Source of the DNA: Arctopsyche grandis
Taxonomy: Eukaryota; Arthropoda; Insecta; Trichoptera; Hydropsychidae
Direction: 5' to 3'
Assembly (NCBI RefSeq): GCF_051622035.1
Contig: NC_135355.1
Span: 29,048,986-29,112,985 of the forward strand
Length of the DNA: 64,000 nt
The notes under the pieces: model-generated
What the model was told of the DNA's origin: nothing
Databases searched by the model: none
Seen by the model: only the letters and a program-made list of their open reading frames with translations
Translations under genes and position numbers: made by a program
Shown here: piece by piece, positions 15,501 through 27,605 of the stretch
Position numbering within the stretch: position 1 is the first letter of the stretch
Layout: each line of letters opens with the position of its first letter

Positions 15501-17280
15501 ATAATATGAAATGAAGTATGGGTGTCGCACTTTGACATAATTTTTACTTTATCTATGTTTTTTATGTACTACAAAACATTGTCGTAAACGACTACAGTCA
15601 GGCAGATAATCGTATGGGAAAACTTCATTTTTTCGCGCAATTTCATAATGTCTTTAATTGAAATATAATTATTTCAATAATTGATAGTATTTTTTGTTTC
15701 AGAAACAGTTTTCAGACTTTACATATTTACGATAGTGAAGTTATAGCTGTTCGCAACGGGATGATGATAAACGTGTAGCACGCGCTGCTGCCCGAGCGCT
15801 ACTGAACGTTTGCACACGTTTCCGCAATTTTCTCAATTTAACTGAACACATATACATACATATATTTAGTATATATTTAGCCGTCGATTAAAGGGGGAGT
15901 TTGTTGGAAAGGTTCAAGTTTAAGGTTTGCTTAAAGTACGAAATTTTTAAATTATTTATTATCCTAATCAACTATTACAAGCCCCGAAGTTTAATAGCTT
16001 ACATGATATAATACCATTTCATTATACGTAAGTTTATACTTTTTGATATATCAAATATTAAATTAAAGATGTATGAAAATCTTAAATTAAAACAAGTATC
16101 TTTGCTTTTTTCTGGTACATATACATATTTGTATGTATGTACATACATACATACATAAATAAATAAAATATCTACCTTAAACCCAATTTTAAACCTTAAG
16201 CCTCTGATTTTCAAAAAAAATCGTTTCATGTCATGAAGATTTTAACTTTCTGCTAATTCTATAAAGGATCCTTGAAATAAAAATTCAACTTGGTTTACTT
16301 GTTTGGCAGAAATATTAATGGAAGTCACTTTTCGTAAATGGAGCTTCAGCCACAATGAAAAAAATATATACATATATTTTATAATATTTGAATATTCAAT
16401 GAATACATATACACATGTGTACTATATATCGGATACAAAACATACATATGTTAATTCTGGTGAGATTGGATCGATATAGTAAAATAACACATTAGTGTGC
16501 CATTGTCACGCAAACGATTAATTGAGCCATTATTTTTTATGATAAAAAAATCTCACATAAAACATGATGAGCATTCGTTATTCAAATCATCAGTTATATA
16601 TATATGTATAAAGACAGCATTAAATTATAAAAAATATGTATTTTAACGCCATTAAATATTTTCAAAATGTACTATACTTTTCCTATGCAGTATGAATCAC
16701 AAACCTTTTTCAATCGTTCTTCAAACCAATTATCATTATTGACAGAGAATTGAAGCCTTTAGCCACTAATTGAGTATTTAATTAAAGATTTAAGATTTTA
16801 ATTAAAATAAATACAATGATTATACAATACATTATACATATAAATAAACAGTAATTTTCAATCACAAAGTAATTAATAAAGTTGAGAAAATTAAATAAAG
16901 TTAATTATAATATATAGTTAGGTATATTATGATAACTTCGATATTTAAAATGTCCAAATTTGCTTAAAAATAAAAATAAATGATTCTGAACTGGTTGAAG
17001 CTGCAAGTTTGATTGACAAATAAAAGCCGTTTCTGTATCTCAAGAGATGTCGCTAACCATCCGTTAGTATCAATTGCACATTAATCATTAATTAATTACA
17101 ATACATATATTATATATGTACCTACATGAGCATTACAATTAACTGTTATTTTATGGCATAATTTATTTAATTTCATCCCTCACATAATTAAATCAACTGC
17201 ATGTTTTAAATATGAATATGCATATGATTTCATCCATTTCACGTACATATGTGCATACATAATGTATTACTTTGAATCAG
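12546..17280. other. No gene seen
   Basis: Nearly 5 kb of AT-rich sequence. Short open frames near 14257 and 14723 show no motif, no splice context and no homologue in the window. Confidence 0.55.
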
Positions 17281-18010
17281 GACTGTAGAGTCGGTTTAAA
17301 ATTTATTGACTCAGATTCCATTCCAATTTAAAACGAATTTAGCGAAATCGACTTTTCTTGTCAACATATAAAATTATTGGTGACAAAAATAATTGAGATT
17401 TTCAAAACATAAGTAATTTTAAGGAATTCAAAAAATCATTATATATTGACATGTAACCCAACATATTGAATTATTGGTAATGAAATATGTAGATATAAAT
17501 AAAAAGTAAGTACATTCATAGTGTCAAACAAATCAATTTAATAAATAAAAAAAATATATGAGACGGAGGAAACAATCGGTTTCGGCCGCAACACATCAAA
17601 ATACGATTGCAAAATATAAAATACAAAATACAAAATACAAAATACAAAATACAAAATACAAAATACAAAATACAAAATACAAAATACAAAATACAAAATA
17701 CAAAATACAAAATACAAAATACATAATACAAAATACAAAATACAAAATACAAAATACAAAATACAAAATACAAAATACAAAATGCAAAATACAAAATACA
17801 AAATACGAATAAGATTCGACGATTTTATATTGAATATACATATATTATAAAGATTTATAATGTAATTAAAATTCTTTTTTTTTTATAATTTATTAGTTTA
17901 TTTACTTCAGTAAAATTGAAGACACATATCGTTACAAAGAAAATAGAAATAAAAAAATGAATTCGAATGGTTGATATTTTATGACTCCGACTCCGACACC
18001 GATTCCAAAG
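17280..18010. repeat. Dispersed repeat flanking the heptamer array
   Basis: It shares blocks with 36350-36690 in the same order: CGACTTTTCTTG, TTGAATTATTGGTAAT, ACGGAGGA, CGGTTT.GGCC.CAACACATC and CGACGATTTTAT. The ends carry GACTCCGACTCCGAC. The class is unknown. Confidence 0.6.
17606..17808 (+). repeat. Heptamer minisatellite (TACAAAA)n
   Basis: About 28 copies of a 7-base unit with only two single-base variants (TACATAA and TGCAAAA). It sits inside a dispersed repeat whose other copy at 36350-36690 has no array at the same point. Confidence 0.95.
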
Positions 18011-18100
18011 CCTTGCTTTAAATATATTAGTAGTTTGTACCTACTACTATTTTAATTGATACATGCATATATTTAATAAATCAAATGTTATTTCCAAACT

Positions 18101-21100
18101 CTATAAATTCTCCCAATTCGATATTTCGCAAAAAAATACCGCCGGCTCAGAGCACGGAAAATCATCGAGTTTTCCGGAATACGTCATACTACCACAATTT
18201 CTTTCAGTATTGCGGACAAGTTTATTTTCCCAAGTTGCAAATCCTGCTTCATCGAGCTCTTCACCTGTAAAAACATTCATAAATTTTATTTAATGTACAT
18301 AATAAATATATACTTATGTATATATAGCTTTAAAAAATAAATTCTGTATTTTTTAGTCCACCATACATTATTTGTATATGTATATACATACATACATATG
18401 CACATATGCAAGTATTTGATTACTAAGCAAACATAATAGTATCTAATGAATTGTTTATATACCAGTAATAGTAGTGAAATGACTTTCTTCGAAAAGGTCG
18501 TGGATTCCCACGAGGGCATTTTCTGGATATTTGACATGCATAATCCTGTTTGCCAAATTATTGAAAATTTTCATCAAGAAATCTCTTTCCCTTAAATCAT
18601 TAATGACAGCTAAATAGCCACCTTCAGCTGCGCATATGGATCTAGCCACGCCCCAAGGCTGTGGATTCAAATGCAACTTGTAACCATGGTGTAACTGTTC
18701 CTCGTATTGATAACCTTAAATGTAAAATAAATTTATATTTGAAATTCAACTGAATTTGCAGCAATTAAAGACAAATTTCACAAACCTGGATCATCACTAT
18801 AGCAATTGTTATGGCGTTCAACAAAATTTGGAACCGCTTTTCGCTGACAAACAAAAACAGTCTCACTATCGCAAGATACATCATTCAATTTTCCATTGCG
18901 ACCCATCGAAACACAATGCTCTGAATTTTCCGAGTTATCTGGCTGTCCTGCATTCCATTCCCGATAATAATATTGAATAGAATAACCTAAAATCAAAAAA
19001 ATATGAAATTTTACATTTATTTCAATAATAGTATTTATAATTTTTTAATAAAATAGCCTCTGTTTATTGCGATTATAAATAGTACAATAGTAAATTTTTT
19101 TGGCGTTCCAAGAGCGAGTAAAAGTTCGAAAAAAGAGGCATAAAGATTAACTTTTTTAAGAAAATTTAAATGCAGTTAAGATTTGTAGTCAAGTTAAGTT
19201 AAAACTAGTGGTTCTAAATTGGAATGTTAACACATATCTATTTATATTTCAATGTAAATATAAAATTAGTTCTGCCATCGCATAATATTCGATAGTTCAT
19301 TCCTTAAATTTAATACTTTCGAGAATTTCGATTACGTCCATATTAGGGTTTCTGATTTCTGATTTCCCCAATTGTCGGGATACGAGACGGAGCTCGAAAG
19401 CGTTCCCAGGATTCCCGGGATCCCGGGACATATGATGTAAAAATAAATCAATTGAATTTATATTTAATTACTATAAAATTTATTTTGTATTACTATAAAA
19501 TTCATTTATTTCAAAACTATTAAAAAAATAAACAATAGGTCTCAAAAATGGAAAAAGTGTATAGAAATAGATTGTTAAGAAAACTAAAATTTTGAAATTA
19601 GAATCCGAAAGCCTATTTCTAGATTTGGCACAAATATTTCTCTAGCAATGGAAAAACTCTTTCAGTTTCGTTCGAAGTTGGTTATATAGCTAAAAGGGAC
19701 GAAAACAATTTTTCAAAATATGTGTTTTCTCCTGTCATCCTGTATATTATCATTTATTTCTTTTAGTCTATGCTATTTTTATTCACATTATTTTGTCTTT
19801 GATAACTCATTTAATTCTCAATAACACACAATTGTCTCATGTTAATCAGAATCTAAAATAGTTTATTTATTAAAACATTTAAAGAAATATTTGATTGAAT
19901 CATTTTTCCCGGGATTTGAGATTCCAAAAAATTCCGTGATTTCTCTTGAATTTCTGTCCCGGATCGACCCGGACAGAATCCCTAATCAATATGTGGCATC
20001 CAAATTTTTACAATTTACATGTTTTATATTTAAAGAATTTCTTAGGAACACAACTTCTAAAAGCTATTTACATAAATAGGAAAAGATAATAAGTAAAGCC
20101 CGGACCCTGAGGGGGCTGTATATTGTTCAAATGTTGTAAATGCATTGTTAAATGTTTGCCGAACCTTTTTTACAAAGGATTTACAACAATTGAACAATAA
20201 ACGGCACGCTTCCGGTCCTACCTCTAATAATAAGAGTGTATGTACATGTATGTATGCTACACACAAATATAAATATGATTAGTTTTATTTGAAAACGCCG
20301 AAAGTTATTTACAGAAAATGTTTACCTTCTGTTGTGACGTATTCCCATTTTGAAAACAAATCATGAAATCCTAAGTGCATATAACTTTTACTATCATCTG
20401 TATGGATTTTGAATATTTCCAGCAAAGCCTCTGCCTCGTCTTTATTCGTCGGTGTTGCTAATGTCGCATTATGAGCTCGACAAAGTCGTCTTGCATGATT
20501 CCACTTTCGCGGATTTGAATGAAAATGATAATATATATCTAAATTTTGATAGTAGTCGTATTCTGAAAAATTAAATACATAACAGATTGAAATAAATGAT
20601 AAAAAAATATTATACATACATATATAACACAAATTGCACGCTTATATAATATAGTGTAAATATCACATTGTATTGAGACATTACAATACAACGTGACAAT
20701 ATACAAATATAGAATACTTTACTGTTTCATATTATGTAGTAACTAGAGGTTGTGATCGAGAAATCTCGTCTCGAGATTTCTCGAGAATTCTCGAGAAATT
20801 TTGATTCTCGTTTCTCGAGAATATTTTATTGTAAAATTTCGAGATTCTCATTTCTCGAGAATATTTTATTATGAAAATTCGAGATTCTCGTATCTCGAGA
20901 AATCGTTTACTAGAATCTCGAAAATATCGAGAATATTCTTAATTTATCACTACATGTTTTTGCTCAATAAACTGACTGATTTGTATACTTGTTAACTCGT
21001 AAATAATTTTATGAAGTATTGTAATATGTATAGATGGTCAGTATTTTTATTATTTGTCCGGTAAGTTATTATTCGGTCATCATATAAGTACATATACACA

Positions 21101-24035
21101 TGTTACAACGAAATCGCACCATTTTTAAGTTACATATATGTATGTGCATGTAGGTACTAGTCACTAGTGCGAAAGTATTCGGTTATGATATCACTGAAAC
21201 GCTAGTGAAAATATATTTTCACTGACAATATGACCCCACTTAACACACATAAAACGTTTTTGATTTTTGATTTATTATTTATTTATTCGAGTATTTGTTC
21301 CTTAGATATTAATCAATTTATAGTCAGTATTTTAATATGTATAGATGGTCAGTATTTTTATTATTTGTCCGGTTACAAAAACACGGGCAAAGCCGGGTAG
21401 CAACACTGGGAATTTTATAAAATTAGTAAAAATATTGTTATTTTTACTATTTTAAATTACTTTTGAATATTTTTATTTTCTTTTCATGCCTTCTTTTATA
21501 ATATTTTTTTTTATATTATTTTACTTTTTTTCTATTCAATGTTCTATTGTATCTCTCTATATCTTTCTTTCGTTATGTCTTTAATAAAGTTATAAGCCCC
21601 TGATAGAATATATGTACATATGTAGTGTTTGTGTTCTTTTGTTGTCAAGTTTATATGCTAAAAAAATCAATTCACTATATTAAAAAAAAATTATACTTTC
21701 TCGAGAATTCTCGAGAATCTCGAGAAACAAAAAAAGAAAATCTCGAATTCTCGAGATTCAAATATTTCGAGAAAATAAGTTTCTCAAATCTCGAGATTCA
21801 AATATTCCGAGAAAAGGAGATTCTCGAATCTCGAGAATCAAAAAAAGTCGAGAAATCACAACCTCTAGTAGTAACTAATTAACAATTTAATTAGTCAATG
21901 ATTTTTTGATCATAAATCGTGATATACATAAATATACCGTGCTCGTATTGTATGTTTCCAATACAGTTCCTTGTGTGAAAATTACTTTCGTAACCAAACT
22001 TTTCACAAAAGAAAAACGAGGGTTCAAAACAGCTATAGTCACTCAACTCTCCAGTATCTGTTATAGCGCCACAGTTCCTATTTGTAGCACTGTTGATAGC
22101 ACCTCCTTTCCAAGTGAGTCCAGTCGTATTTAAATCTTCACCTGAAACATTTTTATGAAATATAACATATTTTGCATGATAAAAAACCGCAACTAGTCAG
22201 AATATGAATCAAATTACCAGTTACTGTTATGAATTGCCCTTCATAAAAAAGGTCGTGAAATCCCATCAAAGCAATTTGAAGGGTATCTTTTTTCATTTGA
22301 TTCTTGACTGTTTTTAATATCTTCACAAGAAAATCTTTCTCTTCTATCGTGTTGATGATAGCTAAATGACCACCTTCAGATGAACACACTGATCGAGCAT
22401 CTTTCCATAGTTTCAAAGTTGTGTGAAGCTTGTAACTTTTATTCAAACTTTCCAAATAATGATACGCTGAAAAAGTACATATTTTGAAATATGAGTTAAC
22501 TCATATCTATTGAAGAGTATAATACCTGTTTTCGGTTGATTGTTGACATATTTTTGTTGGCATATGAATACGCCTGGAGTATTACAATCCAAATCATTTA
22601 ACTTTCCCTCGCGATGTAAAGATCCACAATTTTCTCCTGGGTCTGAATTATCGGGTTGCTTATCTTCCCATTTATTATAGTAATAGTCCAGTGACTCTCC
22701 TTCAATCGTTAAAAACGTTAAAAACGCAGAAACGAAACAAATCGATGTCAATTAGGGTTTCTGTCCAGATCTTTTTTATCCAATATTTTTGTAGGATTCT
22801 TAAGAAACTATTTAAAATAAATTTATTTATATTATAAATAAATTTATATGTAAAATACATTACATTTATTCCAGTTAATAGATATATTATTTACTTATTT
22901 TTATATTTTTGTAAATAAAAAATAAATTAAATTGAAAAAAAATTATATTGTAGGGAACCCGGGAATCCCGGGAATTGAAAAACTCTGAAAATTCAGAAAC
23001 CCTAAAGTCAATATATATTTGTTTACCACTTTCAGTGAGAAACTCTCCCTCCCTGAAAATATCATGAAAACCGAGAAATATATAATCATAATTTTTTATG
23101 TGTTTCAATGATGAAGCCGGATATTCCTTGAAAATAAATTTCAACACTTCGACTTCTGTATCAGTTTCTGGGATTGCAAGTGTAGCATTTTCAAGCCTGC
23201 ATATATTTCTGGCCTCATACCAAGTTTTAATATCTTTGTGGAATTTATACAACACATCTACATGAGGAAAAAATACGTATTCTGGAAGGTACAAAATCAA
23301 TGTATGTATAGCATTTTTATTAATCAGATTAAAATAATTGAGAATGTAATTGGAATTACCTGTCGTGTGGTTTTTTATATGCACTATATGATTTTTCTTA
23401 CATATAAATTTGTATTTCAAATCACACGGAATATCATTATATGTATGAGAAGTCAATAAACTCACACAATTTTCATTCCCACCACCATTGTTTGGTTCGC
23501 CCGGATTCCAATTTAAATATAAATTATGTACAGGTTTTCCTTTAACATTATTTATATTAATGTAAGTACGAGTACATATTATAATAATTAATACAATTCA
23601 AAATATGAATAAAAAAAAGACAATTTAAAAAATAATGAAAATTAACCGTCTGATTTTACGAAATTTCCTTCCTGAAACCCATCTGTGAGTCCCAGCATAT
23701 ACGACTCAGCACCGCCTATTAAAGATGCTACATCTTTGATCTCTTTGTCTGATGTCGGAATGTATAATTCCGACATTTCTTCACCGCATTTAGCTAAAGA
23801 TTCGACAAAGTTTTTTGCTTCATCATGTCTTTTATAGAAAGCTTTGTGTTCATCAATAAATATATAATCGCTTCTAAATTCTGGTGTGTCTATAAATCGC
23901 AAGTATAAACAACATGATCGATTGCATGTTTCATTCGTTTAATCATATTGTTTGAAACATACCTGTGCTACTGTAAACTATAACGATGTTGAGAGATATT
24001 AACAAAATTGTGATCAATTCCCGGAAATAGTCCAT
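18101..24035 (-). CDS. Gene A: secreted C-type lectin, five CRDs
   Basis: Eleven exons on the minus strand, all with GT/AG borders and phase 1 introns: 24035-23963, 23889-23647, 23539-23360, 23281-23027, 22699-22526, 22466-22218, 22141-21938, 20562-20326, 18986-18786, 18714-18463, 18264-18101. They sum to 2232 nt, a 743-residue protein. Exon 1 encodes a hydrophobic signal peptide starting MDYFREL. CRD1 (about 25-165) has EPN and YND; CRD2 (166-308) QPD and LND; CRD3 (309-459) has no EPN/QPD; CRD4 (460-605) QPD and LND; CRD5 (606-743) has no EPN/QPD and carries LDD. The core CRD cysteines are present, for example FVCQ, FFCE and FICQ ends. CRD2-3 and CRD4-5 are similar to each other, which suggests an internal duplication of a two-CRD unit. 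Introns are 59-327 nt except two enlarged by transposons. Alternative: exon 7 can read through to a stop at 21891, giving a three-CRD protein with exons 8-11 orphaned. I prefer five CRDs because exon 7 has an in-phase donor and no signal-peptide exon was seen before exon 8. Likely role by family: extracellular sugar recognition in immunity. Confidence 0.72.
19344..19984. mobile_element. hAT element, TAGGGTTTCTG family
   Basis: TIRs TAGGGTTTCTG and CAGAATCCCTA, with CCCGGGA-rich subterminal sequence and imperfect 8-bp duplications (GTCCATAT and ATCAATAT). The interior shares about 70 bp, in reverse orientation, with a coding-like remnant at 49213-49390. It lies in the intron between exons 8 and 9 of gene A. 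Confidence 0.7.
20095..20225 (-). repeat. Dispersed repeat, copy 1
   Basis: Reverse-strand match to 52641-52745 (AGAGGTAGGA, TTCGGCAAAC, TTTAACAATGCATTTACAAC, CCCCCTCAGG). It lies in the intron between exons 8 and 9 of gene A. The class is unknown. Confidence 0.6.
20744..21867. mobile_element. hAT element in gene A intron
   Basis: TIRs TAGAGGTTGTGA and TCACAACCTCTA with an exact 8-bp duplication GTAGTAAC (20736-20743 and 21868-21875). The subterminal regions are arrays of TCTCGAGA-like palindromes. No transposase is evident. It sits in the intron between exons 7 and 8 of gene A, on which the five-CRD model depends. Confidence 0.85.
22753..23004. mobile_element. hAT MITE, TAGGGTTTCTG family
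   Basis: TIRs TAGGGTTTCTG and CAGAAACCCTA with an imperfect 8-bp duplication (ATGTCAAT and AAGTCAAT). It is 252 bp long and ends 22 bases from a splice donor of gene A. Confidence 0.8.
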
Positions 24036-24458
24036 GTTTTAAATAACCGAATAAGAAATGGAAGATGGGGTGAAATACTTTTTTACTAATACAAAGCCAA
24101 TTTAATATTTGAATACATTTAAAATTAAACGCTTTACTGCTCCGTTTTTAAACTAATGATATGTACATACTTGGGATTGATATAGACCGTGTGAGGTCAA
24201 ATGTTATCATTTTGTATACACAAACATGTGTACATGTATACTATTGAGTTTCATCTTATTTTATTGCATTCAGTTCGTATACTCAATTATAATAAATCGT
24301 TAATATAATAAAATATTCAAACTAAAATATTGTCGTATTCGTTCGTAATATAATATTGTTACGTACACCGCCAATATTCACTAGTTTCTAAAACAAAATA
24401 TGTACGTAGATTTTATTGAATCCGTTGAATAAACCTTTCACTATCACTTATTTTTAAT
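24036..24458. other. Upstream region of gene A
   Basis: Presumed promoter region shared in part with divergent gene C. No convincing TATA box plus initiator was recognised. Confidence 0.4.
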
Positions 24459-25744
24459 GGAAATTGGATTATTAGTCACATTGCCATCGCCCAAAAGAAT
24501 ATTTGGCACTCGAGCTCTCGTTAGTATTTTTTTTTTTTTTGATTTTTAAATGCTTTTTATTATTACGAAATTATGTTCACAATACATCTTATATCTATTT
24601 TAATAGCTACTGACCTACTGATCATTTTCTATTTTACAATTTAATTTAATTTGGTTAGTAATCATAGTATTATATTATTCTAATGTTAATCTACAGCATA
24701 ATAGGAAAAAGAGCTGAAAAACCTATTTACAATCCTTATAAATGTTCATAATACATCTAATACATAATATTAATTAAAGACTCTCTAAAGTCGATGACTT
24801 AAAGCAGATTGTGTTTAGGTAATCTGTGTCTATACCTGAAGGGTAGAAGACATTTTGTTGTAATCACCGAGACTCTTCACAAGTGTGTTAGTATGGTTAT
24901 TAGTGATTCTGTCATAGAATCTATTGGTTAGTTTGTTAGTAATGTCTGTAACAAACGGAATATTATATATGGCATGCAGTTTTTTCAAGTTAGTATATAT
25001 GGGTGTATTATAAATCATTTTTAGGGATTTATTTTGTATTACTTGGAGCTTGGAAAGATTAGTATTCGAGGCATTATTCCATACAGGTGAAGCATTGGTT
25101 AATAATGGTAATATGAGCGCGCGATATAATTTTATTTTGTTTTGAGTTGATAAAGAACTATGGCGATTAAATATTGAATATATTGAGGATATACCCCGCA
25201 TCGCCTTGCATTTCGCTGCCTCAATGTTAGGTGCCCATCTCATTCTTTTATCGAACGTTACTCCTAAATATTTTATTAATGACTGCCATTTCAGACTTTC
25301 TCCAGAGTTGATTTTCAGATCTGAACTTGGCTTATGCTTTCTAACACTAAAGAATATGGCGTCTGTTTTGGTTTGATTAATATGAATTTTCCACTTAGTG
25401 AAGTGTTCAGTCATTGTTTTAATTGCAAATTCAAGATTTTTAAGAATAGTGTCTGGTTTTTTGCTACTTGTGAAGCAAGCGGTATCATCTGCATAAGCAG
25501 TATCTTTTGGAATAGGTATGTCATTTATATATATATAGAGAACAAGAATGGGCCAAGCAAGCTCCCCTGCGGAACGCCAGCTGCGATTATTTTTGGAGAC
25601 GATAATTAATTATTTACGCTAACCACTAGCTTTCTAGTATGATAGTTATCATTAGTATGATGGATTTTTCGGCTGCCAGATGTTCGGTTATGGATATTTT
25701 AGTGACTTTTGGGTGAGTGCTTTGTGACCAATAATCACCGAACC
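24459..25744. mobile_element. Mutator-like TIR element, split by a LINE
   Basis: Terminal inverted repeats of about 37 bp (left GGAAATTGGATTATTAG, right end matching GGTTCGGTGATTATTGG on the other strand) are flanked by an exact 9-bp direct repeat, ATTTTTAAT, at 24450-24458 and 25745-25753. A second copy at 33056-33238 has the same ends and internal sequence, so this copy is interrupted by a LINE (about 24520-25615). No transposase is present. The 9-bp duplication fits Mutator-like elements; hAT elements make 8 bp. Confidence 0.7.
24520..25615 (-). mobile_element. 5'-truncated LINE, reverse transcriptase C-terminal half
   Basis: On the minus strand the frame starts with GVPQGSLLGPFLFSIYIND and AYADDTA (25609-25420), the RT core motifs B and C, and continues in frame through TEHFTKWKIHINQTKT, IKYLGVTFDKR and LPLLTNASPVWNNA to a stop at 24830. 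A poly-A tail appears as a T run at 24528-24540 on the plus strand. The coding part is uninterrupted, so the insertion is fairly young. It is nested in the TIR element 24459-25744. Jockey-like by motif style. Confidence 0.85.
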
Positions 25745-25753
25745 ATTTTTAAT

Positions 25754-27605
25754 ACGACATAATTAAAAATGAAAATATTTTTAATTAATTTTAATACGAA
25801 AAAAACAAATGAAAAAGCTTAAACGTTTTTCCCAGCGAATTTTCATCACAATTTTCGAAGACAAATTTAAACACATCACTATGAAACATGTCGGATTTTT
25901 TAAATCTAAAATTAAATTGTTTACATTTTAAATTTTGCGAAACACAGACACTTTTAAGCGACTTGAGTATGGTAAAATTTAGTACGAATAATGCACAATC
26001 AAAACTTCGACTTGTTAGATTCTAGGTAACCAAGCAAAATATGTACATATTGTTATATACAAAAATATGAAATATCATCAAACTTCTCGATTATTTTAAA
26101 AACGAGAGTCTTAAGTGCTATTTCTCCTCGTTCTACATTAAATCCGACATCTTTAGATGCGTAATCTATATGATCACATAATTAGAGATAATCATTTGCA
26201 CCACATATTTATGTAAACTTCATGTAAGGGTAAATTAGTCAAATTTAATAAAAAAAAATGGTGCTTATTTCTGAACGTGGCACAATGTAGCCGTTTGCAG
26301 ATCTGCCTAGACATGCGCTCACTTTGTTTTAAAAATCATCTCAAATCCCAAAAACTGTAGCACTCAATTAGCTAAAAACTATTTTCAACACATTTATCTC
26401 GTATAAGTGTACAGATATCGTGAGATTTTAATACAAAACCATGAACCGAAAGTGATTTACTTCTACACAAAATTAAGTATGCATTGCATTTTGCATAGAA
26501 GAACAATACGATTGATATGTATATTTATTTATCATATTCGTATTCGGTGGGAGAAAATATCACTTCTAATAGGTGATTCATCATAAATAAGCTTAGTATC
26601 AATCATTTTATAAGGACATTAACATCTACATATAAGTATAAATATATTCTATAAATTAACGGTTGGTTTGGTGAGCAATCCTCAAATTCTTGCAGAATTT
26701 GAAATTGAAGAATTAAACAATATTGATATTTTATTTATTACGTTAATGCACAATTCATTTTTCTTTTTGTTATATAAAATGGACAATGACTTCCTCATTA
26801 TATGTATAACTTAAAACGTATATTTATTTTATTAAATAAAATTTTGATGTATTACCTTTTGTTTGTTCAATGTTTTTTTCACACAACTACGTAATATCAG
26901 CTTTAAAACTAAAAAAAACTTCATCCATTTATACTAAGTAAATGTATATATTCATAGTTATGTAAATACATATGTATGTATATAGATAAAGTACAAAATG
27001 TGTATTTAATGATAATAAAAAACCATTACATTGTAAATTTACATCAAATGTGTACAAAATGAAATGGCAATTAATATTATCTCAATTATTTGTGGATGCT
27101 ATGTATTATAATGGTTATGTAGGCTAATGTTATTATTGAAAGCAAATCAAATGATATTATTATTATAAACAAACAAATACAATAAATAAAATGAACATCA
27201 ATTTATAATGATTTATAATTACTATGTATGTGCTTTTTTAAAAGTACATATGTATTACAATGTTTCTTTTTACATTTTTTTTGTGTTATAATATACATCA
27301 ACGCTACCTCTTTTTTACTTACCTCCTTTACGTTTTTCCTAAGTCGATATGCTCATAGTATTTTACATATTAATATATATGTATTATAAAAATGTAAATT
27401 GAAACCTAGCAACAATAAATAGTGCAATAACATCATTATGACAAATGCACGTAATCTCTGACACCAAATGTGCTGAGCTACATACATACTATTGGTATAT
27501 AATGTGATCACTTTGAGAGAATATTTTAGTACATCATATTCAATCGATAATCACGACAAGTTCATTTGGCAATACCTCAGTAAAACTAACAAAAAGCTTT
27601 TAAAA
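25754..27605. other. Gene A to gene C intergenic, right part
   Basis: AT-rich; no gene seen. It presumably contains the promoter of gene C. Confidence 0.5.
27577..27581 (+). promoter_or_regulatory. Possible initiator of gene C
   Basis: TCAGT lies 25 bases before the ATG of gene C, at a distance like that in genes E and F. No convincing TATA box is seen 30 bases upstream, so this is a weak call. Confidence 0.3.

Noticed and set aside
17516-17841. Open frames on both strands encoding FCILYFV or QNTKYKI repeats
   Set aside because: They are translations of the 7-base tandem repeat in all frames, with no start context or conserved domain.
20309-20632. Exon 20326-20562 as the start of an independent two-CRD gene
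   Set aside because: No signal-peptide exon was found in the roughly 240 nt of non-transposon sequence upstream, and exon 7 of gene A has an in-phase donor. Kept only as the alternative model.
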